Source: Plectrocnemia conspersa (taxonomy: Eukaryota; Arthropoda; Insecta; Trichoptera; Polycentropodidae). From it: a stretch of 64,000 bases of DNA. Positions 47,701-59,500 of this stretch are shown in pieces. Position numbers and translations under genes: made by a program. The stretch is from contig VTFK01000172.1 in assembly GCA_009617715.1 (NCBI GenBank), forward strand, positions 186,001 to 250,000. Direction: 5' to 3'. A model generated the notes under the pieces. The model did not search any database and was not told the origin of the DNA. It saw only the letters and a program-made list of their open reading frames with translations. Position 1 is the first letter of the stretch, and every line of letters starts with the position of its first letter.

Positions 47701-49928
47701 GTTAATACTAATATTAATACTAATAGTATAAACCTATATTCTACACATATTTGTATCCAATAATCAGATGTATCAGAGGCAAAACCAACTATCGGGAATA
47801 ACGATCGGCGTAGAAAAAGGAATGAATCCTCAAACGAAACCGTTCATTTCGAAAAATGTACTCGTCATGGATTTACTTCCTATGCTTCCGCATATTATAA
47901 GTCCAGCTTTGAGACCAGTCAATATACAAGTAAGTTTTTGTGTAAATATCATATATGTATGTAAACACATATATTTATTAATGATCAATGTATGCTTTCA
48001 GTTGTATTCTAAGAAAGAAAAACTTGAAATGAATACAGTCGTCGGTGTAATGTTGGATTATGGCTTACAATACGTACAAGAAAGATCTGAAGATGGGACT
48101 TATAATTATGTTTTAGATCCTCACATTAATCAAATTGCTATATTCGGTATGCGCTTTCTTACTTTTCTCCTCACCTCGATAAAATAATTCAATTTATACT
48201 TTTCAACGCTTGCTTTCAGATATATTACTCATTTAAACTTAACTATTTGCTTCTAGAATGAAATAATGGATTTTATAATAGAAAAAGTATTTTATTATTA
48301 TAATATTTGTGTGTATTTTATTATTATAATATTTGTGTATATAAAAATTATATTATCTGACTGTCTTATGTTAGTTTTCTAGCATATTTTTTGATAACAG
48401 CGATTTTTAATACTTGAAAACTAATGACAGCTTTGGGAAAAAGATGGGTGTAATTCACTGTGAATTATTTTAAAAGAATTAGCATTTGCATAAATCCTTT
48501 GCTCCTTAAAACTAATTGTTTATGCATTACAATAATAAGAAGCGAGCATTAAATAAATGCGTAGATTGAGCAACATTTTATTTGTAGAGTGCATTAAAAT
48601 ATAAAAACTGCGCATTAGCGTTTCATTAGTGTAGCCGGAAATAGTTTCGTATGTTTTGAAATAATGTACAATTTAAACAACCAATATATAAAATATATGT
48701 GAATTAAAAAAATATAGTGAGTTTTCTAACACTTCGTTGCGGTATGCAATATGTTTTGTGCTTCGGTCAAGTTTTTTAACAAAGCTGATCGACAGCGTTT
48801 ATTTGGAAAACAATAATAATATTAATATTAAAAAAAATTTTTTTTCAACGACTAAATAAAATTTTCAGTATAAAGGCCTTTCAAACAGAGAGCGAAGCGA
48901 AGGCGTGGCGAGGCGTTTTTATTTTGTAATACACCGAGTCCTTCGAGTCTCGTCACACAGAAAGCGAACGCGAAGCGTTCCGAGGCGTTTTCGCGGCGAA
49001 GCGTGCCGGTTGTGATTGTTCACAAACTATTCGTTAGACATAGGAAAATAAGTGTAAAATCGACCTCATAAGATTCAATTATGGAGCCTATGATACTCTC
49101 CATAGTCTTCCCGAGTTTTATTTATGTCGTGTACCCAAATTCTTTGCTCTTTTTCTTATTTTTTATAATAAAACAGTCAAAAATAAAATATCGTCACGCC
49201 TTCGCTTCGCTATGACATGCGAAGCCGCGAAAACGCCTCGGAACGCTTCGCGTTCGCTTTCTGTGTGACGAGACTCGACGGATTTGGTGTATTACAAAAT
49301 AAAAACGCCTCGCCACGCCTTCGCTTCGCTCTCTGTTTGGAAAGGCCTTTATACTGAAAATTTTCCGACAGTTAAACGAAAAACTTGTTTTTAATATGAT
49401 AAACATTATTTCAAAACATAGAAAACTATTCCAGAATTCTTTAACATATCTATTAAAGTATTCAAGTAATCTTATTTGAAAACACAAAAATATATTTATA
49501 TATAATAAGCTGTTTAAAAATAATTGAATTTTTTATCACTAGTAGATTTTATAAAATACACATTATTCTCAAGTGTCATAAAATATTTTTTATTAGTAAA
49601 TATTCAAGTTTAGACTAATATTTTTCAGCTTAAATTATTAATTATGAATAAATTATATTTTCCTTGCATTATATATAAAAATAACTTTATAACCCAATTT
49701 TTTAGATGAGAAAATATCGCTCCTCCGAAACTTAACTTATGCAATGAAGCAACTTATTTCTCGGGAAGTGGACTTAGAGAAGATCAAAAGGAACGAACTG
49801 AAAGTCAGCAAAACGGACAATACCGCCAAAAGATGCGACCTATAGAAAACGTTCAACAGCCGCCGAAGCCGACCACTCCCAATCATCTAGTGCGGCTGCA
49901 ACCGAAATCGTTCAGAGAAGTCTCACTG
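39309..49928 (+). CDS. Ctf18: Chromosome transmission fidelity protein 18 (alternative clamp-loader large subunit), 13 visible exons
   Basis: Large subunit of the Ctf18-RFC complex, which loads PCNA on DNA during replication and supports sister-chromatid cohesion. Coding exons: 39309-39387, 39447-39912, 39979-40147, 40216-40413, 40490-40721, 40821-40949, 41020-41188, 41247-41436, 41501-41736, 47458-47692, 47768-47929, 48002-48146, 49706-49928. All junctions are GT-AG and keep phase. Residues 1-25 (DYPDPDEEFELMY) are the conserved N-terminus. MWVERYKP and ELLSDESTNR precede the AAA+ domain. Walker A GPPGCGKT is at about 364, Walker B LILDEID at about 422-428 and sensor 1 CICND at about 467-471. 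RQSAFVVHFPPT and the collar region follow, then LTYAMKQLISREVDLEKIKR. A stop at 49843 gives 849 residues, while the homologous frame continues one base out of phase to 49928. The final C-terminal exon was not found in the window. Confidence 0.93.
43250..43445 (+). mobile_element. Jockey-like LINE reverse transcriptase fragment
   Basis: Reads QFLGPLLFTIFTSDFLTKL near 43280-43330 (the conserved PQGS-LGPLL region, degraded upstream), then VQNKINMIKKWFNNWLVTV and SFTKNVTVMF (43355-43445). The second part matches the 'WxxxWRIxxNxxKS' stretch that follows the YADD box in Jockey-clade elements. A stop lies between the two parts. Confidence 0.7.
43454..43619. mobile_element. piggyBac-like MITE (166 bp)
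   Basis: The right end reads 'cgctggcgtttaaaggg' directly followed by TTAA (43620-43623). The left end reads 'acttaaacgccagtgact' after TCAA (43450-43453). Inverted ends with a CCCTTTAAACGCC core and a TTAA target fit the piggyBac group. The left terminus has mutated from CCC and TTAA, so it is an old copy. Confidence 0.6.
43885..45080 (-). repeat. G-run foldback repeat family, cluster of copies 7
   Basis: Mainly in minus orientation: the G run at 43898-43912, the 'tttggccagaaaaatgcatg' end, palindrome module (44010-44060), 'cgaaatgtccatttgctgtt' (44318) and 'accgaattttggtcgatagg' (44595). An inversion at 'ggcgatggcgatg' (44640) then leads into the plus-orientation 'attgcttttgacgtgg' and 'tcctattgg' blocks, repeated at 44890 and 45015. 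A third G-rich end is at 45044-45080. Confidence 0.7.
45345..46099. mobile_element. Inverted-repeat DNA transposon, probable Tc1/mariner-type MITE (755 bp)
   Basis: Terminal inverted repeats of 44 bp (45345-45388 and 46056-46099) agree at 41 positions and start GAGTACGCTCGGGATAAGG. TA dinucleotides flank both sides (45343-45344 and 46100-46101). The interior has no transposase. The TA target suggests Tc1/mariner, but the terminal sequence is not one I recognise, and TA could be part of the repeat. Confidence 0.75.
47458..48146 (+). CDS. Ctf18: Ctf18 exons 10-12: clamp-loader collar region
   Basis: Exon 10 (47458-47692) continues FGDYER with LMQGVYENFLDMKMRDS and ends at NQNFE. Exon 11 (47768-47929) carries FISKNVLVMDLLPMLPHII. 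Exon 12 (48002-48146) has LVYSKKEK-like sequence and YVLDPHINQIAIF. The introns between are 72-75 bases. This is the C-terminal helical part that packs into the RFC collar. Confidence 0.93.
48289..48339 (+). repeat. Tandem duplication of a 26-base unit
   Basis: The unit 'tattttattattataata' plus 'tttgtgtg' occurs twice in direct succession within Ctf18 intron 12. Confidence 0.7.
48866..49356. mobile_element. Long-armed foldback MITE with GCGAAGCG words, hAT-like (491 bp)
   Basis: Left arm 48866-48997 and right arm 49224-49356 are nearly identical inverted repeats of about 132 bp, so the element could fold into a very long hairpin. Ends read CAGTATAAAGGCCTTTC and its complement. It is flanked by AAAATTTT at 48858-48865 and 49357-49364, an 8-bp repeat as expected for hAT, although that octamer is palindromic. 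The arms are GC-rich, built on 'gcgaagcg' and 'gaggcg' words. It lies in Ctf18 intron 12 and encodes nothing. Confidence 0.85.
49706..49928 (+). CDS. Ctf18: Ctf18 exon 13 with a frame break
   Basis: Preceded by TTTTTTAG. The entering frame reads EKISLLRNLTYAMKQLISRE and VDLEKIKRNELK, an unmistakable match to the family, then stops at 49843 (TAG). The next frame carries QPPKPTTPNHLVRLQPK and ends in phase at a GTGAGT donor (49929), which looks like the normal continuation. One missing base near the A run at 49828-49831 would explain this. A 56-base GT-AG intron at 49804-49859 would also restore the frame, though its acceptor tract is poor. Confidence 0.8.
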
Positions 49929-52619
49929 GTGAGTAACCCTTTAAAAATTCCCTTCGATGAATATTTAAATGAAATCATTAAAATGCTGAATAGGGCTCGG
50001 CCTTTACTAAATAGACGCGTAATTATGAAAGTCGCCTTGAATGTCTTCCCATAATTGTTCAGTGAAATCTAAAGTTGCAATCTTCCCTCATAAAGGTGTA
50101 TATAAACACAAAGTGAATGAGGTCTCCCATTCACGTTAGCTGGTGTTCACGAAGCAACGTAATGTAAATAAAAAACATTTTTAATAGCTTCATCTTTAAC
50201 CCTACGAGCGTTTAGGGGAGATTGATATTCTTTTCATATTTTAGCAATGTGCTTTTTTTAATTAACCATGCCACATAAAAATGCAGTAGTAGAAGAATGT
50301 TTACATAATATTTGTATACTAAATAGGGTTTTTAATCGAATACTATTTTCTTTGTGATTATTAAATTTCACAAGGATAAGACAGACCCATGTGTAATGCA
50401 TGACGTCTGGTAATTAATAATGTATTCACAATTTTTTACTTGGCTAAATTTATTTACCAATTATTTATTTTGATATCTTTATAATATACAATAATCATAT
50501 AATCAAATTTGATTTTAAGAATCAACGTTTATTCACATAATTACAAATGCGCTAATTACAATTTTTATGGTTCAATTTGATAAATAATCTTAGTTATTTT
50601 GAAATTCATTTACTTTTCTATCATATTTATTAACAACATTGTGAAAATATATGTATATGTATCAATATCTTGATATAAAAATGTATTACATCTAACTAAA
50701 ATTGCTGTTAAATAAAATGTGGAAAATAGAACTGTAACTTAATTGAAAATAACTAGAAGACTTAAAGTAATACTAGTATAAAAATTCCCAAATCCGCTTA
50801 AAACACTCAAATAATATTGAGAAGCATGATCATAACTATATTTTTTTAATATAAGTTGTAGCTATAAACCCCATTTTATAAATATATAATTCGTATTTAA
50901 TATTTGTAAAATTATTGGAAAATATTAAATTTGCCAGAACGGGGTCAAAATCGTTCGGGTGTAAAATAGTTTTCTCTGTGTAAAGTAAAACTCTTCATGC
51001 GTTATGTAAGGGTGTAATTACCTGGTCGTCGAGTAGGTGCTCGCGGGTTTTCACATTTTTCAAGTCATTTCACTGTAATATATTCCATCAGTGGGCGGAA
51101 GCTTTGTGCTCATTGGTTAGGCCGTGCTTTTTGCCCCATTCCTGTAATGAGAAAAACTTCTTAGGGGATGATCAATGCGTTCATAAATATTAATTTAATA
51201 AAATTAATAATTTAACTATTAAATTTACAATAACGTTGCTCTCTTCTCTGACCATACTAGCATTGGAAATATTTGTAAAAATACAAAAACGTTTTTCACT
51301 TACCATTTATAACATATCTTGGTTAGCTTTTTAATACTATGATACAATATATATGTTTTATAAATTATTTTTGCTTTTATCAAAAATAATCTGAACATCC
51401 CTCGGCGTAGGCAGCAGGACAAATGTAGTCTATTAATTTTTTGCTTAATATTGAACGTAGCCGTGTCAACACTTTTCTTTTCATCGTTCTCGTTTCTCGT
51501 TCTAAACGAGTACATGGAAATTTTCAAGATTTTTAACATCCCCCATTTCACACGTTTCCATTCATGCGAGACATTCAAAAGCATTCACATTTAGTGGGTG
51601 GTTCTACTTAAAATTTATTAGCCTTAACAATGCCATCTTTAGTACTATTGCAAGACGTATTTTTAATTTTTAATTTCAGCTTACTATCCAATATTTTTGG
51701 ACAAATAGATTTTATTTAAAATAAAATAAAATATTTAACAAAAAGTAAAAGTTAAATTTTTACTTCTTGGTAAATTTGAATTGATTGAGGTTTTTTGATT
51801 GGTTTCTTTTCATACAATTTTGTTATACGGCATTTTCATGGTATATTTATTTGAGCGTAACTTTTATGTGTGCATAAGAGTTCGAATACTAGTGTCGTAC
51901 CCAATGAAAAATCAACGTAGAGTACATAAAAGTAGTATAAATAACATGAAGTTTCATTATTTTCCCATGGAAATTATAAATTATTTACTATACTATAGAC
52001 AATTTAATTAAAAATAATATAATTGTAATCATTAATAATCATAAAAGTGCTAAAAAATATTGTTGTATTTTTAAAAATCAAATAGTATGTTATTATTTAT
52101 CAAATACCGACCGAATAATTATCCGAGCAACCCTCTTTTCTCTTAATTAAATTGTTAAAAATATTAACAATAAATTAAATGAAAATTTATTAGTAATGTA
52201 TTAAAAAATTGCGTTCCGCGGTCAAATATTCAAACACTTTACTACCGATTAATCATGGATATTTTTTAAAGAAAATAGCAGTTTATTTGGGCCAATATGT
52301 AAATGTCTATCTATCTCGACATTATCTTTACAAAAAATAGCAGTATAAATAAAAATACCACTCATTTTATACGACAAAATTAATCTCTTTTTTCCTATTT
52401 TAATTTTCTTTTACCTATGTCACTTATCTTCTCCTAGGACCAACCTAATACTGATATAATAATAAAATAAAATGTTTTAAAAATACAATTATACTTTACC
52501 TTATTTTTATTGTTGAAACATTTATAAAAAAGTATGAGAAATACATAATTGCACTTTAGTTTAAATTGTTTCCACTATAAATTTGACAATAAATAAAAAT
52601 ATACATTGATTTAATAGTA
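49929..52619. other. AT-rich DNA downstream of Ctf18 exon 13
   Basis: Probably begins with the next Ctf18 intron. No segment resembling the expected C-terminal tail was found. A less AT-rich patch lies at 50990-51170. No repeats recognised. Confidence 0.4.
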
Positions 52620-52705
52620 GAAATAGAGTTAATTTAAGAATAGATAGATATGAGAAAACGAGTACGGCCAGGGGAATATTATACGGAAGTATAACATTTA
52701 TAGAG
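52620..52705 (+). mobile_element. LINE-B short fragment
   Basis: Contains GAGTACGGCCAGGGGAATAT followed by 'tatacggaagt', matching 575-605. It joins directly to a G-run family fragment, suggesting one inserted next to or into the other. Confidence 0.65.
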
Positions 52706-52945
52706 GAAACTAACGTTCGGTAACGAGCGTTTCCACCGCGACAGCGCCGACACGATTTTATTGCTTTTGACGTGGATTTTTGACTTCTGAGAAGTCATAA
52801 TTGTTTTTTGCGCTCTTCTATTGGTCAAAATTCGGTTTTGATGTACTTCTTAAACATCATAATCATCATGTTATCGTCATTGGCGTTGTGTGAGTGATGG
52901 ACCATTCACACTACGACGGCGACGGCACGATTTCTATTACTTTTA
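52706..52945 (+). repeat. G-run foldback repeat family, copy 8 (central blocks)
   Basis: Has 'gagcgtttccaccgcgac', 'ttttattgcttttgacgtgg' and 'cttctattggtcaaaattcgg'. A second partial unit, 'cactacgacggcgacggcac', is at 52910. Confidence 0.65.
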
Positions 52946-54049
52946 ATATGTTTAATTTGGAGTATTTAAAAAAACTGTTTTTGTCCTAACCGTGTAAATC
53001 AAGGGTTAAGTGTACTTACTAGTAGTGTAGTTATAAAAATTAAGTACCGGAAAGCTACTCCCCTTTAGTGAGTTGTGCAGATCTTCTAACTACAATTTGT
53101 TTGAAGATCTGTTTAAATTTATTTGATCTTATTGAACAAAGTAACAGAAGGTTGCATCTAATTAGGTCACATGTAAAACTCGTATTTGAGCTGGAGCACA
53201 AAAGTATCTTAATAATATATAATCAAGAAAGAAACGCGTGCGATGTAGCATATGTATATTATCTAAATAAGATATTCATACATCAATTCACAAAAAAATA
53301 GTACTTACATCCCATTCCCTTGATGTCTTTATATATGTAATTTAAAACTATTTAAGTGACTATATTCACGTCCCCTCGCATAAACGGCTTACGACAACAA
53401 TTTCTCAGAATATTCTCGATTAATATTTATAATGTCATCACACACGAGTGGGGCGTACAAAAAGGCTATTAATGACCGGGGCGTATGCACACCAGTACTG
53501 GGGGTGTTTTATTGCCCCCTAGACTGGTTTTCTCGGTAGTCATTGTTGTTTTTATTACGACCGCCGTTATTATGATGTTAATGTCGATTCGATATCGGCT
53601 GGTGAAGTCCCATTGTGTTGAGATTGATGTCCGGATGAGTCTGACGTCGTAGATGAGCTACTACTATCTGGTGTGCGGCTCACGCGCCATTTGCGGTTCA
53701 AGATTCAATCGGACGAAAAAAACGATAACCATAATATCGGATGGGGAGCACCATTGGATTTTAGCACCACTAGAGCTCAAATGATATAATTGCCAATCAT
53801 CGATTCGAAAATTACAATACCCATTGAATATTTTACAATCAGCACTGTTACAGACGAGATAACTCGTTATAGTATAATGGTTATTAGTTTTTCACGGTAG
53901 TTTTTTTTAAGACAAAAATATGTTATATTTTAATGCGTTTATTTTTATTACTTTTTTTTTATTAACTTATTTAGCTAATTGTTTATATGCTAAACAAATA
54001 TAATCAAAACATATATAACATATAATATAATGTAGACATATACAGAGCA
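52946..54049. other. Non-coding DNA with GC-richer island 53340-53760
   Basis: The island has balanced composition over about 400 bases, with 'ttttattacga' and 'cattaatg'-like homeodomain-type words, but no open frame of note. Candidate regulatory element only. Confidence 0.35.
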
Positions 54050-54910
54050 AAATATTTAATATTATGATTTATTTCTTAATGTACGAAGGTGTTTCTTTAT
54101 TCCGTTGAAGAAATCCTCTGTCCTAGGAATATTATTATACAAATTCACACTTCCGTACATTCTTCCCCTGGCCGTACTCATTTTCTAATATCTAACTATC
54201 CTTAAATTGTCTCTATCTCTAGTATTACATCTATGTATATCATTATTTCTTATTAATTTAGTATCTTATAACTTTTATAAAACATTAATCTTCAATATTT
54301 CTTGAACATTTAATTATTCCAATCTATCAATTATACTTTTAAAATTAGTGAATCTATTTTTATTTGTATTTTTTGCAAGATAATTTTATCCAATTTATTA
54401 AACATATCTAATATTGTTGCACAATGATTAAAATGGGGCAATATAATACTATTGTTAATTCTTTTTTTGTGTTTATACCTAACATATTTTTCATCTTGGA
54501 TAATATACCTATTTTTTTAATATGTAATTACAATGTTCCTTAAAATTTAATTTTTTATCTACAATTACTCCTAAATATTTTATATTATCAACTATTTCTA
54601 TAATAGGGTTGTCTATAGCTATTTTATATTATGATCTAGCATATATTTATAATTAAACATACATATTGTTTTATTCTCATTTAGCTTAAGTGCATTATTT
54701 TTTAACCATATTTATATTATACTTAATTCATTATTTAAATTATCTACAACTTCTTTAACATTATCACTTATGCAATATATGTATTTATTTGCTGTCAACA
54801 AACAGATGTATTTTACATCTTTTTATATTATTAATTATATCATTAATATATAATATAAACAGCAATGGTCCCAATTTAGACACTTGTGGTACACCGTGAG
54901 ATATTATTTT
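54050..54910 (-). mobile_element. LINE-B copy (minus)
   Basis: On the minus strand from 54905 it reads GVPQVSKLGPLLFILYI, then DNVKEVVDNLNNE and WLKNNALKLNENKTICM, and the same tail as 1-712, including the counterpart of 'gagtacggccaggggaa' at 54160. A shift and stops break the frame. This is the longest LINE-B copy in the window. Confidence 0.8.
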
Positions 54911-56079
54911 CTCTTCGGCTCGTCGATAGCTGTTACAAAATAGCATTGATAAAAGTACCGAACGGCCTTTTTATGGTTTAATTAGGGATGCATTTACTAA
55001 ATCCATCCGAATATCTGACTATTACGTACGCCAGTAAACCAAAAATTAACTTGTGCGACAATTTGTAATAGAGTCACAGAGCTGTTCAATTTTGATTTAT
55101 TATGCTTTTAACACGTATTTGCGACATTTTTTTCGAATAGAAATTGTGTAATTTATTGAGAATTTTATAATATAATAAAATATTTCACTAAACATATAAT
55201 TATCATAGCTACACTCTACAGTATTTTTTTTTAATATTACATTTGTAATATAGATTTTACTATTATATAAAAATTGTAGATTTTCAAAAGAAAAAGTTTT
55301 CTAAATAAAAGTGTCCGCCTATAATTTACCTGTATTTTTTTATTGCTACATGTTATTGTGTGAATTCAACGTTTAATATGTATTATCTATTATAATAAAT
55401 TTAAAAAATGCAATTTACTTGTGAATTGACAATTAATAGTTAAATTGTGCATCTCTTTTATTTTATGAATGTTTCGATCATTGACATCATCAAATTCTAC
55501 ATCGTCTGGACTTTTAAAAACATATTTAATTTATTCCTAGATTATATTCCACCTAATATTTCTCTGCGTTCTTTCCAGAAAATGTCATAAAATTTTGATT
55601 CCAAATTATAAATAATCTCTTAGAAATTCCATCATCGCAATTTCAAATTCTTCGTCATCAGTATTAACAATTTATTATACACATTAGAAGAATATATTTT
55701 ATAAATTAAGTTGACGCAACGATTTAAACATAATTATTATATATTAGGACACAACTTTCACGTCCGAATTGCTGTTGTCTTCTTTACAATATTTATTTTA
55801 AAACTTTACTTAACTTCTGACTTTAAATTGAAGGGGTGTAACGTTAATCTCATTTCTCCCCTTCGATTCATGTTTAATTTGTCGCTTAAAACCTTATCGT
55901 TTGCTGATTTGTGGAGACTTACCAAAGTCACCCGATCCACAAAAAGGGTGATAATTCGTGTATCGAAAACTTCAGATCGGTCGTCGATCTTTTGTTTGTT
56001 GTATAATGATATAATTCTTCACAGATTTATAAACAATACGATATGGTGAGATATCTCACTCACTTTTTCTTGTCGAGGT
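54911..56079. other. AT-rich DNA
   Basis: No repeat recognised. A 112-codon frame at 55711-56049 has low-complexity character and resembles no known protein; the part near 55850-56040 is somewhat less AT-rich and may belong to the LINE that follows. Confidence 0.35.
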
Positions 56080-56565
56080 GAGATATCGACAACAAAATGT
56101 ACGGGTCGTATCCGTGTTTGTATCGTAGTGCCTTTTTGATAGGAGCGTTAGGATACAATTCATTGTATTTTAGGCGTAGCGTCTACTCAATGAAACACTT
56201 TTATAAGTTGCTAAGGGGCGGTGTTGACAACCCGTCAATGCTTGGTGACTTGCGGTTGCGAGCTTTCGAGCGCCATAAAGTCGCGATCGCGTTCCTTATT
56301 CTTACCCGTTGCGGTCAGAACGTCAGCGCTTGAGAACGCTTCACTTACACGAGCCATCCAGCTTCTCAAAGACAATGATGTTTTTTTCAGTAGCTATGAG
56401 AAACTAAGAAAAAATATGTGGGATGGTGCCCATATTTTTTACATGTGCACCATAACTGTTAAATGGTATAATTATTGTTTCTTAACCCATCAGCCATCAT
56501 GACGCAGCGGAGAAACCTATCAAGTTATGATGGTCAGATTTATAATAAAATAATAAAAATAAAAC
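56080..56565 (+). mobile_element. LINE-A 3' fragment
   Basis: Translation gives YGSYPCLYRSAFLIGALGYN, then MKHFYKLLRGGVDNPSML, the counterparts of YPSAFLLGALGYDSL and KHFFKLLKGAVDNPAIL in the copy at 13456-13860. A frameshift follows near 56330. It ends with a 'ttatgatggtc' word and an A-rich tail, as the 13.3-kb copy does, so both ended at the same 3' terminus. Confidence 0.85.
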
Positions 56566-59500
56566 ATGAATCAAATTCATTCGAATGCTTTATACTACAT
56601 TTTATATGTGTTTACTTTTTCTTTCTGTACATTCCTCGACGTTAATTGTTATATGCAGATAACAACTTTATGGTATTCTAAACTGGCAACTTATTATAAG
56701 AATAATTATTTAGCAGTTAACTCATTAAGCACTTTTCCACAGTATTTCATCGATCTTGATTTATAAATCCGTCAAAGGAGGTCGGGAGTGTTTTTTTTTA
56801 ATGTATTTTAAAGTACCGTTTGTTTGTTTCGACATTATTTGTTGTTATATTTAGTTTTGCGTGAGGATAAGTTTTTTTTCATTATATTTCACAATAAAAA
56901 ATCGTCTTAGTTGAAACGTTTCATGCACCGTTTCAGCGCTCGAATACGTCGATTTTTTTACCGAAATTCACAGCGCCGCAAAGTGAATAATGAATCACAG
57001 TGGCGCCTTTGATGGTTTATTCATAAACTATTATGCGCCCTATAATGGATTATTGTTTCTTTTGTATTTAACCCCCCCAGTTTCGCCAGTTTGATGGCAC
57101 TTAGCCGATGTTTGTGCGTGTCCCGTTTTTTATTGCGCGACGCGAGATCCCCTCGGCCAATTCGCGATAGAGTGGCACCCACTTCAGCGCTACCAGTGTT
57201 TAACCGTCCGATATTGATATACACTTGAAAGTTTGTTGTATTTAAATTATGCTACGTGCACCCTTTAGTAAAACAATGTATTTATTTCAATATTATTAAA
57301 AATAATAATAATAAAGTGACATTTAAAAACAATAATAATATTTATTTTCAAATTTAAATTATAAAAAACATTTTGTATAATTTGTGTTTAAATACAAATA
57401 TGGAATTACTAAAATCATCTTTGCCTCTAATTGTATGTTCCAAATCTATTTGATTGTTTACAAATATTTATTAATAGGCATAATCTTTTCATTGTGCGGC
57501 CTGATTGAAAATGTTATTTTTGTGTTTTGTGAAAATTAAAAAAGTTGTCGCAACTTTAAAAAAAAAATAGGGATTTTTCACAAATAAAATAATAGGTATT
57601 CGCTTTGTGTAAAAGTACTATTTTGATCGTAATGGTTATTAATAAAACTTGAATATTTTTCACTGCGCGATCGTGCAGTTTAAATTTATAATTTCTTCAT
57701 CGGAAAATACTTTTGCTTCTTTATTGGTTTTTATCGAATATGTAAAGTTTACCTTAAATTTATGAAATATTGATTAAAATTATAAAATAAATTTATAATA
57801 TGCTAAGTAACGTTTGGAACAAAAAATTTTTTTTTTGCAAAATGGGATTTTAAAAATCATTATTTCAATTCAATGTTTTATAATACTGCTTTTATGTATA
57901 CGTGTGGTACAAAGTGGGTTTGATTGTTCTGTTTAAAGATTTGATAATATTATTGTCTTTATTTAATTATATTGTCATCTATGTTTTCGTTTAATGTGGG
58001 AATTAGCAATTCGTCAATTTATAGCGGTACCTCTGCTGTAGCTTCTAGGTATCTTGACCCAGAATTGGTAAACGCCACTCTAACCGAATAGTGCTCGATT
58101 GCGCCAGGGGTCTTCAATCAAATCGTCTATTTGCATCGCCCGCGAACGACGTCATCAATTTCCGTCTCCGGTGGGGGTCCGCATCAATTCAATCCAGGGT
58201 CGGCCAACGCTTCGGAATCGGGGGGTCATTTGCGAAATGTATTCCCGCCACGCATTAGCCCTCTCCGACCGCTGTAAATCTCTGGCGAACGATCGCGACT
58301 CTGAGCGGGCCCCATTTGTAAATTGCCTACCCCTTTGCGAGAAATTATCTGCTCTAAACACTGCTTGTAAACTGCCGTTATTTATCGCCGGCAATAATTA
58401 TCCGCCTTGGCCCCCGCTCTTCGATTAGATTGCCCTGAAAAAATACGAAATGGCTATGAAATAACGCGAGGTCGGACTTTGAAAAAGTGAAATGGCACGT
58501 ATTATTGCTCGCATTCGTTGAATGTGAAATATCTAGATAAGTAAAAGTTGGTAACCTAACCGAAAACTTGAATTAACAATTACTATAATATATTAAAACC
58601 TGAAATGTTACTGATATATTTTAGATTAGGTTCGTTTTTTTAATGAAAATTGTAAATTATAATACAATGCCTCTTGAGTATTTGAAGTACTTTTTTTTAC
58701 ATCACGTTTTAACAACCCTCGCGCGCTTTCATCTCATCATAAATGGGGGTGCATTAGAAACAAACGAGTGCCAAATATAAAATAAACCGTCCTATGTTTA
58801 CACGCAACGAAACGAGCCCTCTAATAATTGCGCCCCCTTTGGCTAAAACAAAGAAATCCAATTTGCGAATCACTTCACCCATCCGAAGCGATGATTTCCC
58901 AGATCTTTCGGAAGAATCACGCTGATGCTGGAACACTTTGGATAATTGGACCGGTCACATGTGCCCGCAATGGTACCGTGAAATACGATCGTTGGCCGTA
59001 TGTGTGTATGCGGAAATTTACGATTTTAACGTTCGTTATGCGGAAATTAAAACGCGTTAAAGGGAAACAAAACTAAACTCGGGCATTTGCTTAATGAGCT
59101 TTCGGGAAGCGTAGCGTGTTCATTGTTTTGTACATTTTTTTAAATAAATAATTATGTTTAGTGGTTCTTAATCTGTATAAGTTATTAAAATACATATAAA
59201 GAACCCATTGGACATTTGCTTTAATTAAATCACAAGTTTGGCTAAATGCAATATCACACGCATTAGTGCGACCATTGTTTTAATTAATATTTGATATGAT
59301 TGTAATAGTTAAATTGCTTTTACGTACACAATATTAATCGAAATGACCCATGAAGTGTAAATGCAGTTAAACTTAAACTAAATATAAGTATTTTACTCTT
59401 AATTATGTATCCCATATAGTGTATTTTTTTAGATATTTGATTTATAAACAGCTATTTCTTTAAAATAAAATGACTACTTATTAAATTGCGTAGCGTAAAA

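Noticed and set aside
49194..49487. 97-codon minus-strand frame
   Set aside because: Lies in the right arm of the foldback element; the coding appearance comes from repeated GCGAAGCG words.
50190..50220. TTAACCCTACGAGCG, resembling a piggyBac terminus
   Set aside because: No inverted partner was found within a few kilobases, so a chance match is more likely.
58099..58428. 109-codon + strand frame overlapping a minus-strand frame
   Set aside because: Both frames sit in a GC-richer island and neither resembles a protein family; splice signals are absent.
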